Assembly: GCA_020632695.1 (NCBI GenBank)
Contig: JACKFB010000001.1
Location: 421,517-485,516 of the forward strand
Direction of reading: 5' to 3'
Length of the DNA: 64,000 nt
Source: Deltaproteobacteria bacterium
Lineage (GTDB): Bacteria; Myxococcota_A; UBA9042; PHBI01; JACKFB01
The notes below the pieces were generated by a model. The model was given only the letters and a program-made list of their open reading frames with translations. It was not told the DNA's origin and searched no databases. Numbering within the stretch: position 1 is the stretch's first letter; each line of letters begins with the position of its first letter. Shown here piece after piece: positions 26,001 to 33,782 of the stretch. Both the position numbers and the translations under genes were made by a program.

Positions 26001-27373
26001 CGGTCGTGCCGATGACCATGTCCATCCGCATGCTGATGGACGCCGCCGAGGCGCTCGCCCCGGGCCGCGTCGTGGTGGCGGTCGAGAGCGTGCGCGCCTC
26101 GCGCTGGGTGGCCGTGGAGCCGCCGGTCGACGTCGAGATCGTCACCACCTGGCTCGACCGCGACCGCCTGCGGGCCGAGCTGCGCGGCTACTTCGAGGCC
26201 ACGCTGGTGCTGGCCGACGCCTGGCCCCCCGCGCCGGCGGCCGCCGACGCGAGCCTCACCGACGAGCGCCCGTCGGAGGTCGACGCCGAGGCGCTCTACG
26301 CCGAGGGCTGGATGTTCCACGGCCCGGCGTACCAGTCGGTGGCGGCCCTGGACGTGCTGGGCAGCGACGGCATCCGCGGGACCCTGGTCGCGCTCGAGGC
26401 GCCGGGCGCCCTGGTGGACGCTGCCGGGCAGCTCTTCGGCTACTGGGTGATGCGCACCGCCGAGAAGGACCGCCTGGCGATGCCCATCAAGGTCGCGCGG
26501 ATGAGCGTCTACGGGCCCGAGCCGGCGCCGGGCACCCTGGTGCAGTGCGTCGTGCGCATCCGCGGCATGAGCGTGCGCGACGTGAAGGCCGACCTGGAGC
26601 TGAGCGTGGACGGGCGCGTCTGGGCGCAGATCGACGGCTGGGAGGACTGGCGCTTCGAGACCGACGACCGCGTCTGGGGCGTGATGCAGGCGGCCTCCCG
26701 CCACCTGTACGCCACGATGGACCCGGCGGGATTCGCCATGGTCGATGATCCGGGGCGCTCGGCGTCCTCGCGGGACTACCTGGCGCGGCGCTTCCTGGGC
26801 GAGGCGGAGCGCGCGGCCTGGAACGCGGAGGCGCCGCGGGCTCGCACACCGTTCTTGTACGGGCGCATCGCGGTCAAGGACGCCGTCCGCGCGTGGCTGG
26901 GCGAGCGCGGCGGGCGGCCCATGTGGCCCGTGGAGGTGAGCGTCCAGAGCGACGCCGAGGGCAGGCCGCGGGTGAGCGGGCCCTGGAGCGAGGATCTGCG
27001 CGTGTCCATCGCCCACAAGGACGAGCGCGCCGTGGCGATCTGCTGTGAGGGGCGCGACCCGGGAATCGACCTCGAGCTCATCGCGCCGCGCGACGACGCG
27101 ACGGCGGCGCTCATCTCGGTGCCCGAGGAGCTGGAGCTGCTCGAGGCGTCGGCCAGGGCCGAGGGGGCGTCCCGCGACGAGTGGGTCACCCGGGCCTTCG
27201 CCGCCAAGGAGGCGCTGGGCAAGGCGCGGGGCAGCGGCCTGAGCGGCAACCCGCGGCGATTCGTGATAAGCGATGTGGCCATCGACGAGGCCGGCGTGCG
27301 CCTGCTGGTCGACGGTGTGTGGGTCTGGACGGCGCGACGTGGCGACCACATCGTCGCATGGACAATCGGGTGA
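23021..27373 (+). CDS. Synthase partner subunit: KS, AT-like, DH, 4'-phosphopantetheinyl transferase
   Basis: 1450 aa, start overlapping the previous stop by four bases. The KS (about 15-445) has an intact triad C219/H354/H394, so it is not a chain-length-factor-type dead KS. The AT-like domain (about 565-860) keeps S632 in GHSVG and a FHSP histidine, but its opening motif is FPGVE instead of FPGQG. The DH region (about 960-1260) is a double hotdog: H977 in MGHCL, and D1133 in VDAAGQ after FHGPAYQ. The C-terminal PPTase (about 1290-1450) has VSIAHK, GIDLE (D1350, E1352) and KEALGK (K1396, E1397). The DH-PPTase order is also seen in enediyne PKSs. The enzyme pair therefore carries its own ACP-activating activity. 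Confidence 0.9.
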   Translation: MTRRSGAPASNEPDGGVAIIGMGCVFPGAADLETYWQNIESGFDAISDVPGARWDPVYYDPDSSAADRFYCKRGGFVDGLVSFDALGFGVMPVAARGAEPDQLVALEVASRALADAGYDKRPFARDRTAVMLGRGNYIGAGMTRLEQHVRTAEQLVTALRVLIPTLGEADLARVKAEFQSKLGGYGADTAIGLVPNLTASRIANRLDLHGPAYTVDAACASALVAVDQAVSELASGRVDMALAGGIHLSHDVAFWSVFCQLGALSRNQQIRPFDRRADGLLIGEGTGVVVLKRLADAERDGDRIYAVVRGTGTASDGRASSLMVPRVDGQRMALERAWGAAGLDPATVGLIEAHGTATPVGDQAEIETLRAFFGPPEEGAPRAGLGSVKSMIGHAMPAAGIAGLIKAAMAVYRRTLPPTLHAEEPLPAIAHTRFRLIAEAEPWVSRTGSLRAGVNAFGFGGINAHVVLESHGEVSRRRRPVPVGAHVEPILLLAAADPSALVALLDAHPAPNQVHGTGPCRLALTDPTPARRAQAREVIAAGEARAGRDGLWFSPEGLLSRGGRLAFMFPGVEADFDPKIADIAEHFGRPAPVFEAGTALEAQGASVVATGRLLAELLGEVGLRPDMLAGHSVGEWAGMLAAGIMPADEFEAFFAEMTPGTLEVPPVVFIAAGASAERVQAAVAGGVGDTGIASLHLSHDNCPHQSILCGSEAAAALAMPRLKAARILARELPFRSGFHSPELAPYLEAHRGNLARFGFRAATIPLWSATTCAEYPAEHDAISALALEHLVKPVRFRELTEAMYEAGARVFVQLGSGSLVGFVDDTLRGRPHLTASTAAPRRSGMDQLRRVAAMLFVEGASPDFGRLGLSPPREGRSRPGLMALELGVPLVHLDTPLDLAPSARPSTSETADPVRAAFDRVLRQVQDAQAAVGRAFESGPQPRAAAPAAGPPAPEAPASQVQRRHLSVRTDPYLMGHCLIPQPPDWPVVSDRNPVVPMTMSIRMLMDAAEALAPGRVVVAVESVRASRWVAVEPPVDVEIVTTWLDRDRLRAELRGYFEATLVLADAWPPAPAAADASLTDERPSEVDAEALYAEGWMFHGPAYQSVAALDVLGSDGIRGTLVALEAPGALVDAAGQLFGYWVMRTAEKDRLAMPIKVARMSVYGPEPAPGTLVQCVVRIRGMSVRDVKADLELSVDGRVWAQIDGWEDWRFETDDRVWGVMQAASRHLYATMDPAGFAMVDDPGRSASSRDYLARRFLGEAERAAWNAEAPRARTPFLYGRIAVKDAVRAWLGERGGRPMWPVEVSVQSDAEGRPRVSGPWSEDLRVSIAHKDERAVAICCEGRDPGIDLELIAPRDDATAALISVPEELELLEASARAEGASRDEWVTRAFAAKEALGKARGSGLSGNPRRFVISDVAIDEAGVRLLVDGVWVWTARRGDHIVAWTIG

Positions 27374-27657
27374 TGACCGTGAACCGAGACGAGACCCTGG
27401 CGCAGGTGGCGGACATCATCCGCGAGGTCATCGGCGAGGCGTGGGTGGACGAGACGCCGATCGGGATGGAGACCTCGTTCAGCGACGACCTCGAGCTGGA
27501 GAGCATCGAGTTCGTGGCGCTGGCCGAGCGCCTGCAGGAGAACTACGGCGACAGCGTGGACTTCGTCGGCTGGCTGTCGCAGAAGTCGCTGGACGACATC
27601 ATCGCGCTGCGCGTGGGCGAGCTCGTCGAGCACATCCTCGAGTGCGCGAAGGGGTAG
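27373..27657 (+). CDS. Stand-alone acyl carrier protein
   Basis: 94 aa. The start shares one base with the synthase stop (TGATG). The pantetheine-accepting serine is S44 in LELESIEF, with the usual following helix LAERLQENYG. Acidic and helical as expected. Because the large synthase has only one internal ACP, this separate carrier could receive the finished chain, deliver a starter unit, or serve the second KS. The PPTase domain directly upstream is the natural activating enzyme. An ATG 15 bases earlier, in frame, is possible. Confidence 0.9.
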   Translation: MTVNRDETLAQVADIIREVIGEAWVDETPIGMETSFSDDLELESIEFVALAERLQENYGDSVDFVGWLSQKSLDDIIALRVGELVEHILECAKG

Positions 27658-27671
27658 GCCCAGAGGAGCGC

Positions 27672-28430
27672 GTGCGGTTGCACGCGGTCGAGCTCGGTGC
27701 GGGAGACCCGGTGGTCATGCTGCACGGGCTGGTCGTGGGCAACCTGGCGAGCTGGTACTTCACCGCGGCGCCGGCGCTGGCCGAGCGGCACCGGGTGCTG
27801 CTCTACGACCTGCGCGGTCACGGGCGCAGCGAGCGGCCGCGGGCGGGCTACGACCTGGAGACCATGACCGACGACCTGGAGCAGGTGCTGGCCGAGCGCG
27901 GCGCGGCCGGCGGCCCGGTGACGTTGGTGGGTCACAGCTACGGGGCGCTGGTGGCGCTGCGTTTCGCCGAGCGACACCCCGAGCGGGTGGAGCGGCTGGC
28001 GCTGGTGGAGGCGCCGCTTCTGCCGGGGCACGCCGATGACCTGCTCGGCTTCCTGAAGCTGCCCGAGGACTCGATGATCGACGCGCTGCCCGCCGACCTG
28101 CGCGGCGCGCTGGCCCAGGGCGGCCGCCGCGCCCGGCGCCTGCTCGACGGGCTGCTGGGCCTGGCGCTGGAGACGACGCTGCTGGCCGACCTCGCCGCGA
28201 CGCGCCCGCCGCCCGACGAGGCGCTGGCCGGCCTCACGTGCCCGGTGATGGCGGTGTACGGGACGGCCTCGGCGTGTCTTCCCGGCGCCCATCGCGTGCG
28301 GGCGCTCCTGCCCCACGCGCGCGTCGAGCAGCTCGCGGGCGGGCACTACCTGCCGCTCGAGAAGCCGGCCGAGCTGAGCGCGTTGCTGGTCGACTTCACA
28401 TGCGCGCCGCCGGGGGCCACCCATGGCTGA
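27672..28430 (+). CDS. Alpha/beta hydrolase A (possible release thioesterase)
   Basis: 252 aa from GTG with GAGGAG upstream. It has the oxyanion-region HGL (H18), nucleophile S89 in GHSYG, and the C-terminal His in GGHYLP. It has the lipase-like DLRGHGRSERP segment. It shares the unusual HGLVxxNLxSWYF block and overall length with the next gene product, so the two are paralogues. It starts 14 bases after the ACP stop and overlaps the next gene by 8 bases, so it belongs to the operon; chain release or ester formation is the likely role. Confidence 0.85.
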   Translation: MRLHAVELGAGDPVVMLHGLVVGNLASWYFTAAPALAERHRVLLYDLRGHGRSERPRAGYDLETMTDDLEQVLAERGAAGGPVTLVGHSYGALVALRFAERHPERVERLALVEAPLLPGHADDLLGFLKLPEDSMIDALPADLRGALAQGGRRARRLLDGLLGLALETTLLADLAATRPPPDEALAGLTCPVMAVYGTASACLPGAHRVRALLPHARVEQLAGGHYLPLEKPAELSALLVDFTCAPPGATHG

Positions 28431-29199
28431 AGTGCTCGCCAACGGCCTGCGCTTCCACGTGCAGCGCATCGGCGCCGGCCCGAGCCCCGTGGTCTTCATC
28501 CACGGGCTGGTGATGGACAACCTGTCGAGCTGGTACTTCGCCGCCGCCACCCAGGTGGCCCGCGAGGTGCCGGTGCTGCTGTGGGATCTGCGCGGCCACG
28601 GCCGCACCGAGCGCCCCCAGAGCGGCTACACGGTCCCCCAGATGGTCGCCGACCTGGCCGCCGTCCTGGACGCCGCCGCGGTCGAGGGGCCGGTGCACCT
28701 GGTCGGCAACAGCTTCGGGGGTCTTCTGGCCCTGGCCTTCGCCATGGCGCACCCCGAGCGCACCGCCAGCCTGGTGCTGGTCGACGCGCACCTCTCCGAC
28801 GCCGGCTTCGGCGCCGAGATGGCCGGCACCCTGGGGCTCGAGGGCGAGGCCCGCGACCAGAAGATCGCCGAGTCCTTCAAGGACTGGCTGGGCCGCCACA
28901 GCGAGCGCAAGCGCAACCGGCTCGCCGAGTCCGCAAGCGCGCTGGTGTACGGTACGACGCTGGTCGCCGACCTCCAGGCCTCCGAGCTCTTCGACGACGC
29001 CGCGCTGCGCGCCATGGACGCCCCGGCTCTGCTACTCTATGGCGAGAAGTCCGACATCCTCCACCGCGGCGAGCGCCTCGCCGCCACCTTGCCGCGGGCC
29101 GAGCTGCGCGTCGTCGCGGGCGCAACGCACTCGGTCATCTGGGAAGCCACCGACACCGTCCGCGACGCCATCATCGAGTGGGCCAAGGAGCATCGCTGA
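28423..29199 (+). CDS. Alpha/beta hydrolase B (paralogue of hydrolase A)
   Basis: 258 aa. It has H27-G28 in IHGLVMDNL, nucleophile S97 in GNSFGG, a C-terminal GATHSV with the catalytic His, and DLRGHGRTERP as in hydrolase A. The replacement of GHS by GNS at the nucleophile elbow is a natural variant but may change specificity. It overlaps the preceding gene by 8 bases and ends 3 bases before the glycosyltransferase start. Two tandem hydrolases may divide the work between hydrolysis/release and acyl transfer to an alcohol or sugar. Confidence 0.85.
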   Translation: MAEVLANGLRFHVQRIGAGPSPVVFIHGLVMDNLSSWYFAAATQVAREVPVLLWDLRGHGRTERPQSGYTVPQMVADLAAVLDAAAVEGPVHLVGNSFGGLLALAFAMAHPERTASLVLVDAHLSDAGFGAEMAGTLGLEGEARDQKIAESFKDWLGRHSERKRNRLAESASALVYGTTLVADLQASELFDDAALRAMDAPALLLYGEKSDILHRGERLAATLPRAELRVVAGATHSVIWEATDTVRDAIIEWAKEHR

Positions 29200-29202
29200 G
29201 CC

Positions 29203-30363
29203 ATGGCGCGCTACCTCTTCGTCGTCCCGCCGCTCACGGGGCACATCAACCCGACCGTCTCGATCGCCGCCGCGCTCGAGCGGCGTGGCCACGAGGTCGC
29301 CTGGGTCGCCCATCCCGGCGCCGCCCGCCCGCTGCTGCCGCCGGGCGCGCGCATCTTCGAGCTGGACGACCGCATCCCCACCGAGCTGCGCGACGAGATG
29401 GCCGCCCGCGGCCGCGCCAATCGCGGGCTTGCGGCGTTCAAGTTCCTCTGGGAGGAGTTCTTCCTCCCGCTGGCCCACGCCATGCTGCCCGGCGTGGAGG
29501 CCGCCATCGCCGAGTTCGACCCGGCCCTGCTCATCGTCGACCAGCAGGCCATGGCCGGCGGGCTGGCCGCGCGACGCCTGGGCCGCCGCTACGCCACCCT
29601 GGCCTCGACCTCGGCCGGCGTCACCGAGTGGCTGGCCGAGCTGCCGCTGGTCCACGAGTGGCTCGACGAGCGCCAGGCCCAGCTCCAGCGCGAGGTCGGC
29701 CTCGAGCCGGTCCCGCACCCGGACCGCTCGCCCGATCTGGTGATCATCTGCTCGGCGCCCGCCCTGGCCGGCGAGGACGTGGACTGGCCAGCCCACTACC
29801 GCTTCATCGGGCCGTCCATCGCCGCCCGCGCCGACGCCACGCCCTTCCCGTGGGAGCGCCTCGACCCGTCGCTGCGCGGCGTGCTGGTGTCGCTGGGCAC
29901 CGTGAACGCCGAGCGCGGCGAGAAGTTCTACCGCGCCGCCGTCTCGGCGCTCTCCGAGCTGCCGGTGCAGGCCGTCTTCGCCGCGCCGCCCGATCTGGTG
30001 GGCCCGGTGCCCGAGCACTTCATCGTGCAGCCCTGGGTGCCGCAGCTCCAGCTCCTGCCACACCTCAGCGCCGTCGTCGGCCACGGCGGCCACAACACCA
30101 CCGTCGAGGCCCTGAGCTTCGGGTTGCCGCTGGTGCTCGCCCCCATCCGCGACGACCAGCCCGTGGTCGCCCGCCAGGTCGAGCTGGCCGGCGCCGGGCT
30201 GCGCGTGCGCTTCGGCCGCGTCGACGCAAAGGCCCTGAAGAGCGCGGTGAGCGCCGTGCTCGACGAGCCATCGTACCGTGAGGCCGCCGCGCGCATCCGC
30301 GACGCCTTCGCCCGCGCCGGAGGCCCCGAGGCCGCAGCCGACGCCCTGGAGCGCGCGACATGA
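29203..30363 (+). CDS. GT1-family glycosyltransferase (MGT / zeaxanthin-glucosyltransferase-like)
   Basis: 386 aa with two Rossmann halves, the GT-B layout. The N-terminus has PPLTGHINPTVSIAAAL, with the catalytic His of UGT-type enzymes. The C-terminal donor site has VQPWVPQ, then GHGGHNTTVEAL and PLVLAPIRDDQP, the signature of macrolide- and lipid-modifying GT1 enzymes that use UDP- or TDP-sugars. The location in the middle of the synthase operon (3-base gap before, 4-base overlap after) makes glycosylation of the acyl/polyketide product the likely role. The donor sugar is unknown; no sugar-nucleotide genes lie in the cluster. Confidence 0.9.
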   Translation: MARYLFVVPPLTGHINPTVSIAAALERRGHEVAWVAHPGAARPLLPPGARIFELDDRIPTELRDEMAARGRANRGLAAFKFLWEEFFLPLAHAMLPGVEAAIAEFDPALLIVDQQAMAGGLAARRLGRRYATLASTSAGVTEWLAELPLVHEWLDERQAQLQREVGLEPVPHPDRSPDLVIICSAPALAGEDVDWPAHYRFIGPSIAARADATPFPWERLDPSLRGVLVSLGTVNAERGEKFYRAAVSALSELPVQAVFAAPPDLVGPVPEHFIVQPWVPQLQLLPHLSAVVGHGGHNTTVEALSFGLPLVLAPIRDDQPVVARQVELAGAGLRVRFGRVDAKALKSAVSAVLDEPSYREAAARIRDAFARAGGPEAAADALERAT

Positions 30364-32225
30364 TCTGGCTCTTCCTCCTGATCACCCTGGCGCTGGTCGC
30401 CGAGGGCTTCCGCCTGCGTGCGCGCCTCGCCGCGCTCCCGCGCCTTCCACAGCCGCCGGCGACGGCCCCGCCCCAGACCCACCGGCTCCTCGTCGCCGAG
30501 GGCGTCCACCTGCTGGCCCCGGTCGAGCAGGCCGCCCGCGCCCACGCCATCGACGCCGGCCTGGATCTCCTCGACGTCGTCCCGGGCAACCTGCCGGCGC
30601 TGCAGGCCCTGAACCTCGCGCAGGTCGTCGACCCGAAGAAGCTCGGCTCCGACCCCTTCGCCCCCCTCGGCGGCGCCGGCCACGTCGTCCTGGTCCGGCC
30701 CGAGCTGCTCGCCCGCGCCGGTCTCAGCCCCCGCTACCCGCTGACCCGCGAGTCGCTCTCCCAGCTCGTCGGCGAGCTCGCCCCCTACGCGCCCACCACC
30801 AGCGCGCCGGCCATCGCGCCCCAGCTCGCCTCCCTCCGCGAGACCGTCTCCGCCCGCCTCGCCCAGCTCCAGTCCTACGGCCGCGCCCAGGTGCTGGGCC
30901 TCATCTACGGCCTCCCGGTGCTGGTCGCCATCTTCGTCCTCGCGGTCCTCACCTCGCCGTGGGTGGGGCTGCTGCTCATGCTCGCCTGGCACCTCCACCC
31001 CATCATCGCCTTCATCGGCGCCTTCCCCGCGCCGGCCGACGCCCCCGAGGCGGCGCTGCAGCGCATGTATCGCGAGGGTCAGCTCTGGTGGGCCGCGCTC
31101 CACACCGATCCCGCCCCCGGCATCGACCGCGCCGCGCTGCGCGCCCGCTATGCCGCCGAGGTCGCCGGCGGCCTGGACCACTTCTTCGAGCCGCGCCGGA
31201 CGGCCTGCCCGAGCTGCGCCTCGCCGGACCTGCGCCCCTTCATCACGACCACGGATCTCCTGCAGCAGAAGCCCGGCACCTTCCACCTGGAGCGCTGCGG
31301 CGGCTGCGAGCTGGTCTTCCAGAACCCCCGGCTGTCGCTGGCCGGCCTGAACTACTACTACGCCGACTTCTACGAGGGCCTGGGCGAGAGCGTCGCCAGC
31401 ACCATGTTCGCCGTGCCCGTCGACGCCTACCGCCGCCGCGCCGCCATGGTGCTGGCCCACGCCGAGCCCACCCGCTGGCTGGACGTCGGCACCGGCCACG
31501 GGCACTTCTGCCTGGCGGTGCGCTCGGCCGTGCCCCAGGCCAGCTTCGACGGCCTGGATCTGTCGGAGTCCATCGACGAGGCCGCTCGCCGCGGCTGGGT
31601 ACGCCGGGGCTTCCGCGGCCTCTTCCCCGAGCTGGCACCCCGGCTCGCCGGCCAGTACGACGTGGTCTCGATGAGCCACTACCTCGAGCACACCCGCGAG
31701 CCCCAGGCCGAGATCGCCGCGGCCCACACGGCGCTCGCCCCCGGGGGGCTGCTCTTCATCGAGCAGCCCGATCCCGACTGCAAGATGGGGCGGTGGCTGG
31801 GGCGCTGGTGGCTGCCCTGGTTCCAGCCGCAGCACCAGCACCTGCCGGCCGCTCGCCACGCCGAGCGCTGGCTGACCGAGGCGGGCTTCGAGATCGTCGC
31901 CTGGCAGCGCGGCGAGGCGCACGCGCCGGTCGACCTGGCCTTCGCGGTGATGCTGCTGGGCCGCCGCTTGGCCGGGAACCCGGGCGTCCCCTGGCTCCCC
32001 GAGCCCACGGCGCTGGACCGCGCGCGCCACGCGCTGGTGTGGGCGCTGGTGGTGCCCTTCGGCGTGGTGGCCGCGGTGGCCGACCGACTCATCGCCCCGC
32101 TGATGCGCCGCCCCGGCGGCTCCAACGCCTACTGCGTGCTGGCCAGGCGCGGCACCGCTGGCGCCAGCGCGGTCTCCCACCCCTCGGGGAGCGCCGGCGG
32201 GTCGGGCATCGCGAACCCGGCGTAG
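30360..32225 (+). CDS. Membrane-anchored protein with zinc-ribbon and class I SAM methyltransferase domain
   Basis: 621 aa. It has an N-terminal hydrophobic helix, then about 150 residues of unknown domain with HLLAPVEQ and a strand-rich middle, and two further hydrophobic segments (about 180-220). About residue 284 begins a two-CxxC zinc-ribbon (CPSC, then CGGC about 25 residues later), the form found before some C-methyltransferases. The SAM-binding motif is WLDVGTGHGHFCL (about 376), with MSHYLEHT later. The last 80 residues contain another hydrophobic stretch. The combination suggests a methyltransferase working at the membrane on a lipid or glycolipid. The start overlaps the glycosyltransferase stop (ATGA), and the 3' end overlaps the convergent sulfotransferase gene by 97 bases. 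Confidence 0.75.
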   Translation: MIWLFLLITLALVAEGFRLRARLAALPRLPQPPATAPPQTHRLLVAEGVHLLAPVEQAARAHAIDAGLDLLDVVPGNLPALQALNLAQVVDPKKLGSDPFAPLGGAGHVVLVRPELLARAGLSPRYPLTRESLSQLVGELAPYAPTTSAPAIAPQLASLRETVSARLAQLQSYGRAQVLGLIYGLPVLVAIFVLAVLTSPWVGLLLMLAWHLHPIIAFIGAFPAPADAPEAALQRMYREGQLWWAALHTDPAPGIDRAALRARYAAEVAGGLDHFFEPRRTACPSCASPDLRPFITTTDLLQQKPGTFHLERCGGCELVFQNPRLSLAGLNYYYADFYEGLGESVASTMFAVPVDAYRRRAAMVLAHAEPTRWLDVGTGHGHFCLAVRSAVPQASFDGLDLSESIDEAARRGWVRRGFRGLFPELAPRLAGQYDVVSMSHYLEHTREPQAEIAAAHTALAPGGLLFIEQPDPDCKMGRWLGRWWLPWFQPQHQHLPAARHAERWLTEAGFEIVAWQRGEAHAPVDLAFAVMLLGRRLAGNPGVPWLPEPTALDRARHALVWALVVPFGVVAAVADRLIAPLMRRPGGSNAYCVLARRGTAGASAVSHPSGSAGGSGIANPA

Positions 32226-33211
32226 GCCTCGCACGCGCGCGGGTTCAGCTTCCGGAACAGCGCCATCATCTCGGCCCCGCTCTGGGCCGCGTCGCGCCGT
32301 GAGCGCCGCAGCGCGCCGGCGGCGGTTCCCAGCTCGGCCATGGCCCGCGGCAGCTCGGAGACCCAGCGGCCGAACACGCGCAGGCCGCTCGGCTGGGACG
32401 CCAGCGCCGAGGCGGGCGCTGGCGCGTACCCGTCCTCGGTCATGCAGTCGCGGGTGAGCCGCTCGACCAGCCGCAGCTCCACCGGATCCCAGCTCGCCCA
32501 GTCCTGCCTTATCGGGCCGGCGGGCGCTCGAGCAGCCCGCGCGAACCAGGGCAGGGGCGGCATGTCGTCGACGCCCGGCCCGAAGCGCGGGTGGTCCAGC
32601 ACCTGGTCCGACCAGGGCTCGCCGACGAAGTCCAGCACGCGCGCCATCACGTCGCGCGGCGCCTCCAGCAGGTCCTCGAGCCGCACCTTCAGCGTCCGAT
32701 CGACGAAGGGGGCCACCTGGCGCCGCTCGATCTCACACATGGCAGCGGCGCCGATGACCGAGCCCGGGCCCCAGGGCATCGAGCGCAGCGAGCGCACGAC
32801 CATGCGCGGGTCCCGCACGATGCGCACGACGCGGGCGCCGGGCCAACAGGCGTAGATGCGCGCCAGGTGCGCGGTGTGGGACGGCGTCTTGTCGCCGAAG
32901 CGCTCCTTGCCGTGCTGCGCGGCCTTCACCCGCATCACCGCCTCGAAGACCTCGCAGAGTCGGGCCCGCGTCAGCGGCCGCTCGAGCCCCGCCATCACCT
33001 CGCGCGGGTCGAGCCGCAGCCAGCGAAAGGACGCCGAGCGGAAGAAGTACCCCAGGAACTCCTCGCCGCTGCGCCCGGCCGGGAACATGGAATCCATCAG
33101 GTGGAAGGACGCCTCGTGGGTCAGGTACACCCGCGGATGCGCCGACAGCATCATCCGCAACAGCGTCGTCCCCGAACGCCCCGTCCCCACCACGAAGATC
33201 GGCGCCGCCAT
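32129..33211 (-). CDS. Sulfotransferase
   Basis: 360 aa. The PAPS-binding loops are present: GTGRSGTTLL near residue 10 (5'-phosphosulfate loop) and VRIVRDPRMVVRS (3'-phosphate site, with the Arg and Ser). W and charged residues later fit family members that modify lipids or carbohydrates. It is transcribed towards the synthase operon and its last 97 bases overlap the end of the methyltransferase gene. It may sulfate the glycolipid made by the cluster, but the opposite orientation means separate control. An upstream in-frame start at 33250 is possible. Confidence 0.85.
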   Translation of the reverse strand: MAAPIFVVGTGRSGTTLLRMMLSAHPRVYLTHEASFHLMDSMFPAGRSGEEFLGYFFRSASFRWLRLDPREVMAGLERPLTRARLCEVFEAVMRVKAAQHGKERFGDKTPSHTAHLARIYACWPGARVVRIVRDPRMVVRSLRSMPWGPGSVIGAAAMCEIERRQVAPFVDRTLKVRLEDLLEAPRDVMARVLDFVGEPWSDQVLDHPRFGPGVDDMPPLPWFARAARAPAGPIRQDWASWDPVELRLVERLTRDCMTEDGYAPAPASALASQPSGLRVFGRWVSELPRAMAELGTAAGALRRSRRDAAQSGAEMMALFRKLNPRACEAYAGFAMPDPPALPEGWETALAPAVPRLASTQ

Positions 33212-33375
33212 CAGCCGCTGCCCCGCCCCGGTCGCCCGCCGCGAGCCCACCCCGCCGCGCCGAGCAGCCTAATCCCCTTCGCCCCGCACGACCAAGCGAT
33301 GCTCGCCTCTGGAGCGGCAGGTGAGCGAGGAGGTCTCGAGGGCCACCAGCCTCGCGAAGCCCACGCGCGGGGATC

Positions 33376-33777
33376 TCAGCCGAGGCCGCGGGCGCGTTCG
33401 AGGTCGCGCTGGTGTGGGAGGCCCTGGCCGTTGGGGTCGTCGACGATGGTCTGCCAGGTCTCGACCGCGAGCGCGGCCTGCGCCGCGTCCGTCCTGCCGA
33501 GCCGTTCGTGCAGGCGTGCCCGGTCGGCCATGATGGCGTAGAGCGCGGCCATCGACGCGAGCCCCTCGCCGCTGCCCGTGGCGAAGGTGCCGAGCGTGCG
33601 CTGCGCGTCCTCGGCCGCCAGGTAGTGCTCCACGGCGCGCGCGTCGTCGGTCTCGGCCAGCCGGGCCGCCCGCGACCGCTCCAGCGCCAGCGTGCGCCCC
33701 GCGAGCTCCCACGCCCCAAGCGTGCCCCGCTCGGCCTCCAACCGCGCCAGCTCCCGCCGATACGCCGCCTCGTCCAC
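33376..33777 (-). CDS. Small TPR-like helical protein
   Basis: 133 aa from GTG, five bases after the stop of the zinc-finger gene, so probably translationally coupled; no independent ribosome site is visible. The sequence is all helical with Ala/Leu-rich heptads (YRRELARLEAERG, ALYAIMADRARLHERLGR) consistent with two or three tetratricopeptide-type hairpins. Cytoplasmic, no known function. Another frame on the same strand is also open across part of the region, but the composition and coupling favour this one. Confidence 0.5.
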   Translation of the reverse strand: MDEAAYRRELARLEAERGTLGAWELAGRTLALERSRAARLAETDDARAVEHYLAAEDAQRTLGTFATGSGEGLASMAALYAIMADRARLHERLGRTDAAQAALAVETWQTIVDDPNGQGLPHQRDLERARGLG

Positions 33778-33782
33778 GCGCG

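Noticed and set aside
16263..27657. Enediyne biosynthesis locus, because of the DH-PPTase ending
   Set aside because: No enediyne accessory genes are present (no TEBC-type thioesterase partner of known form, no UnbL/U/V-like genes), the KS/AT/ACP/KR part is on a separate protein, and the PfaD domain speaks for lipid-type chemistry.
16263..27657. Standard EPA/DHA-type PUFA synthase (pfaABCDE)
   Set aside because: There is one ACP instead of a tandem array, one DH unit instead of two FabA-like domains, no chain-length-factor KS, and PfaD is fused. Only the general family relation is kept.
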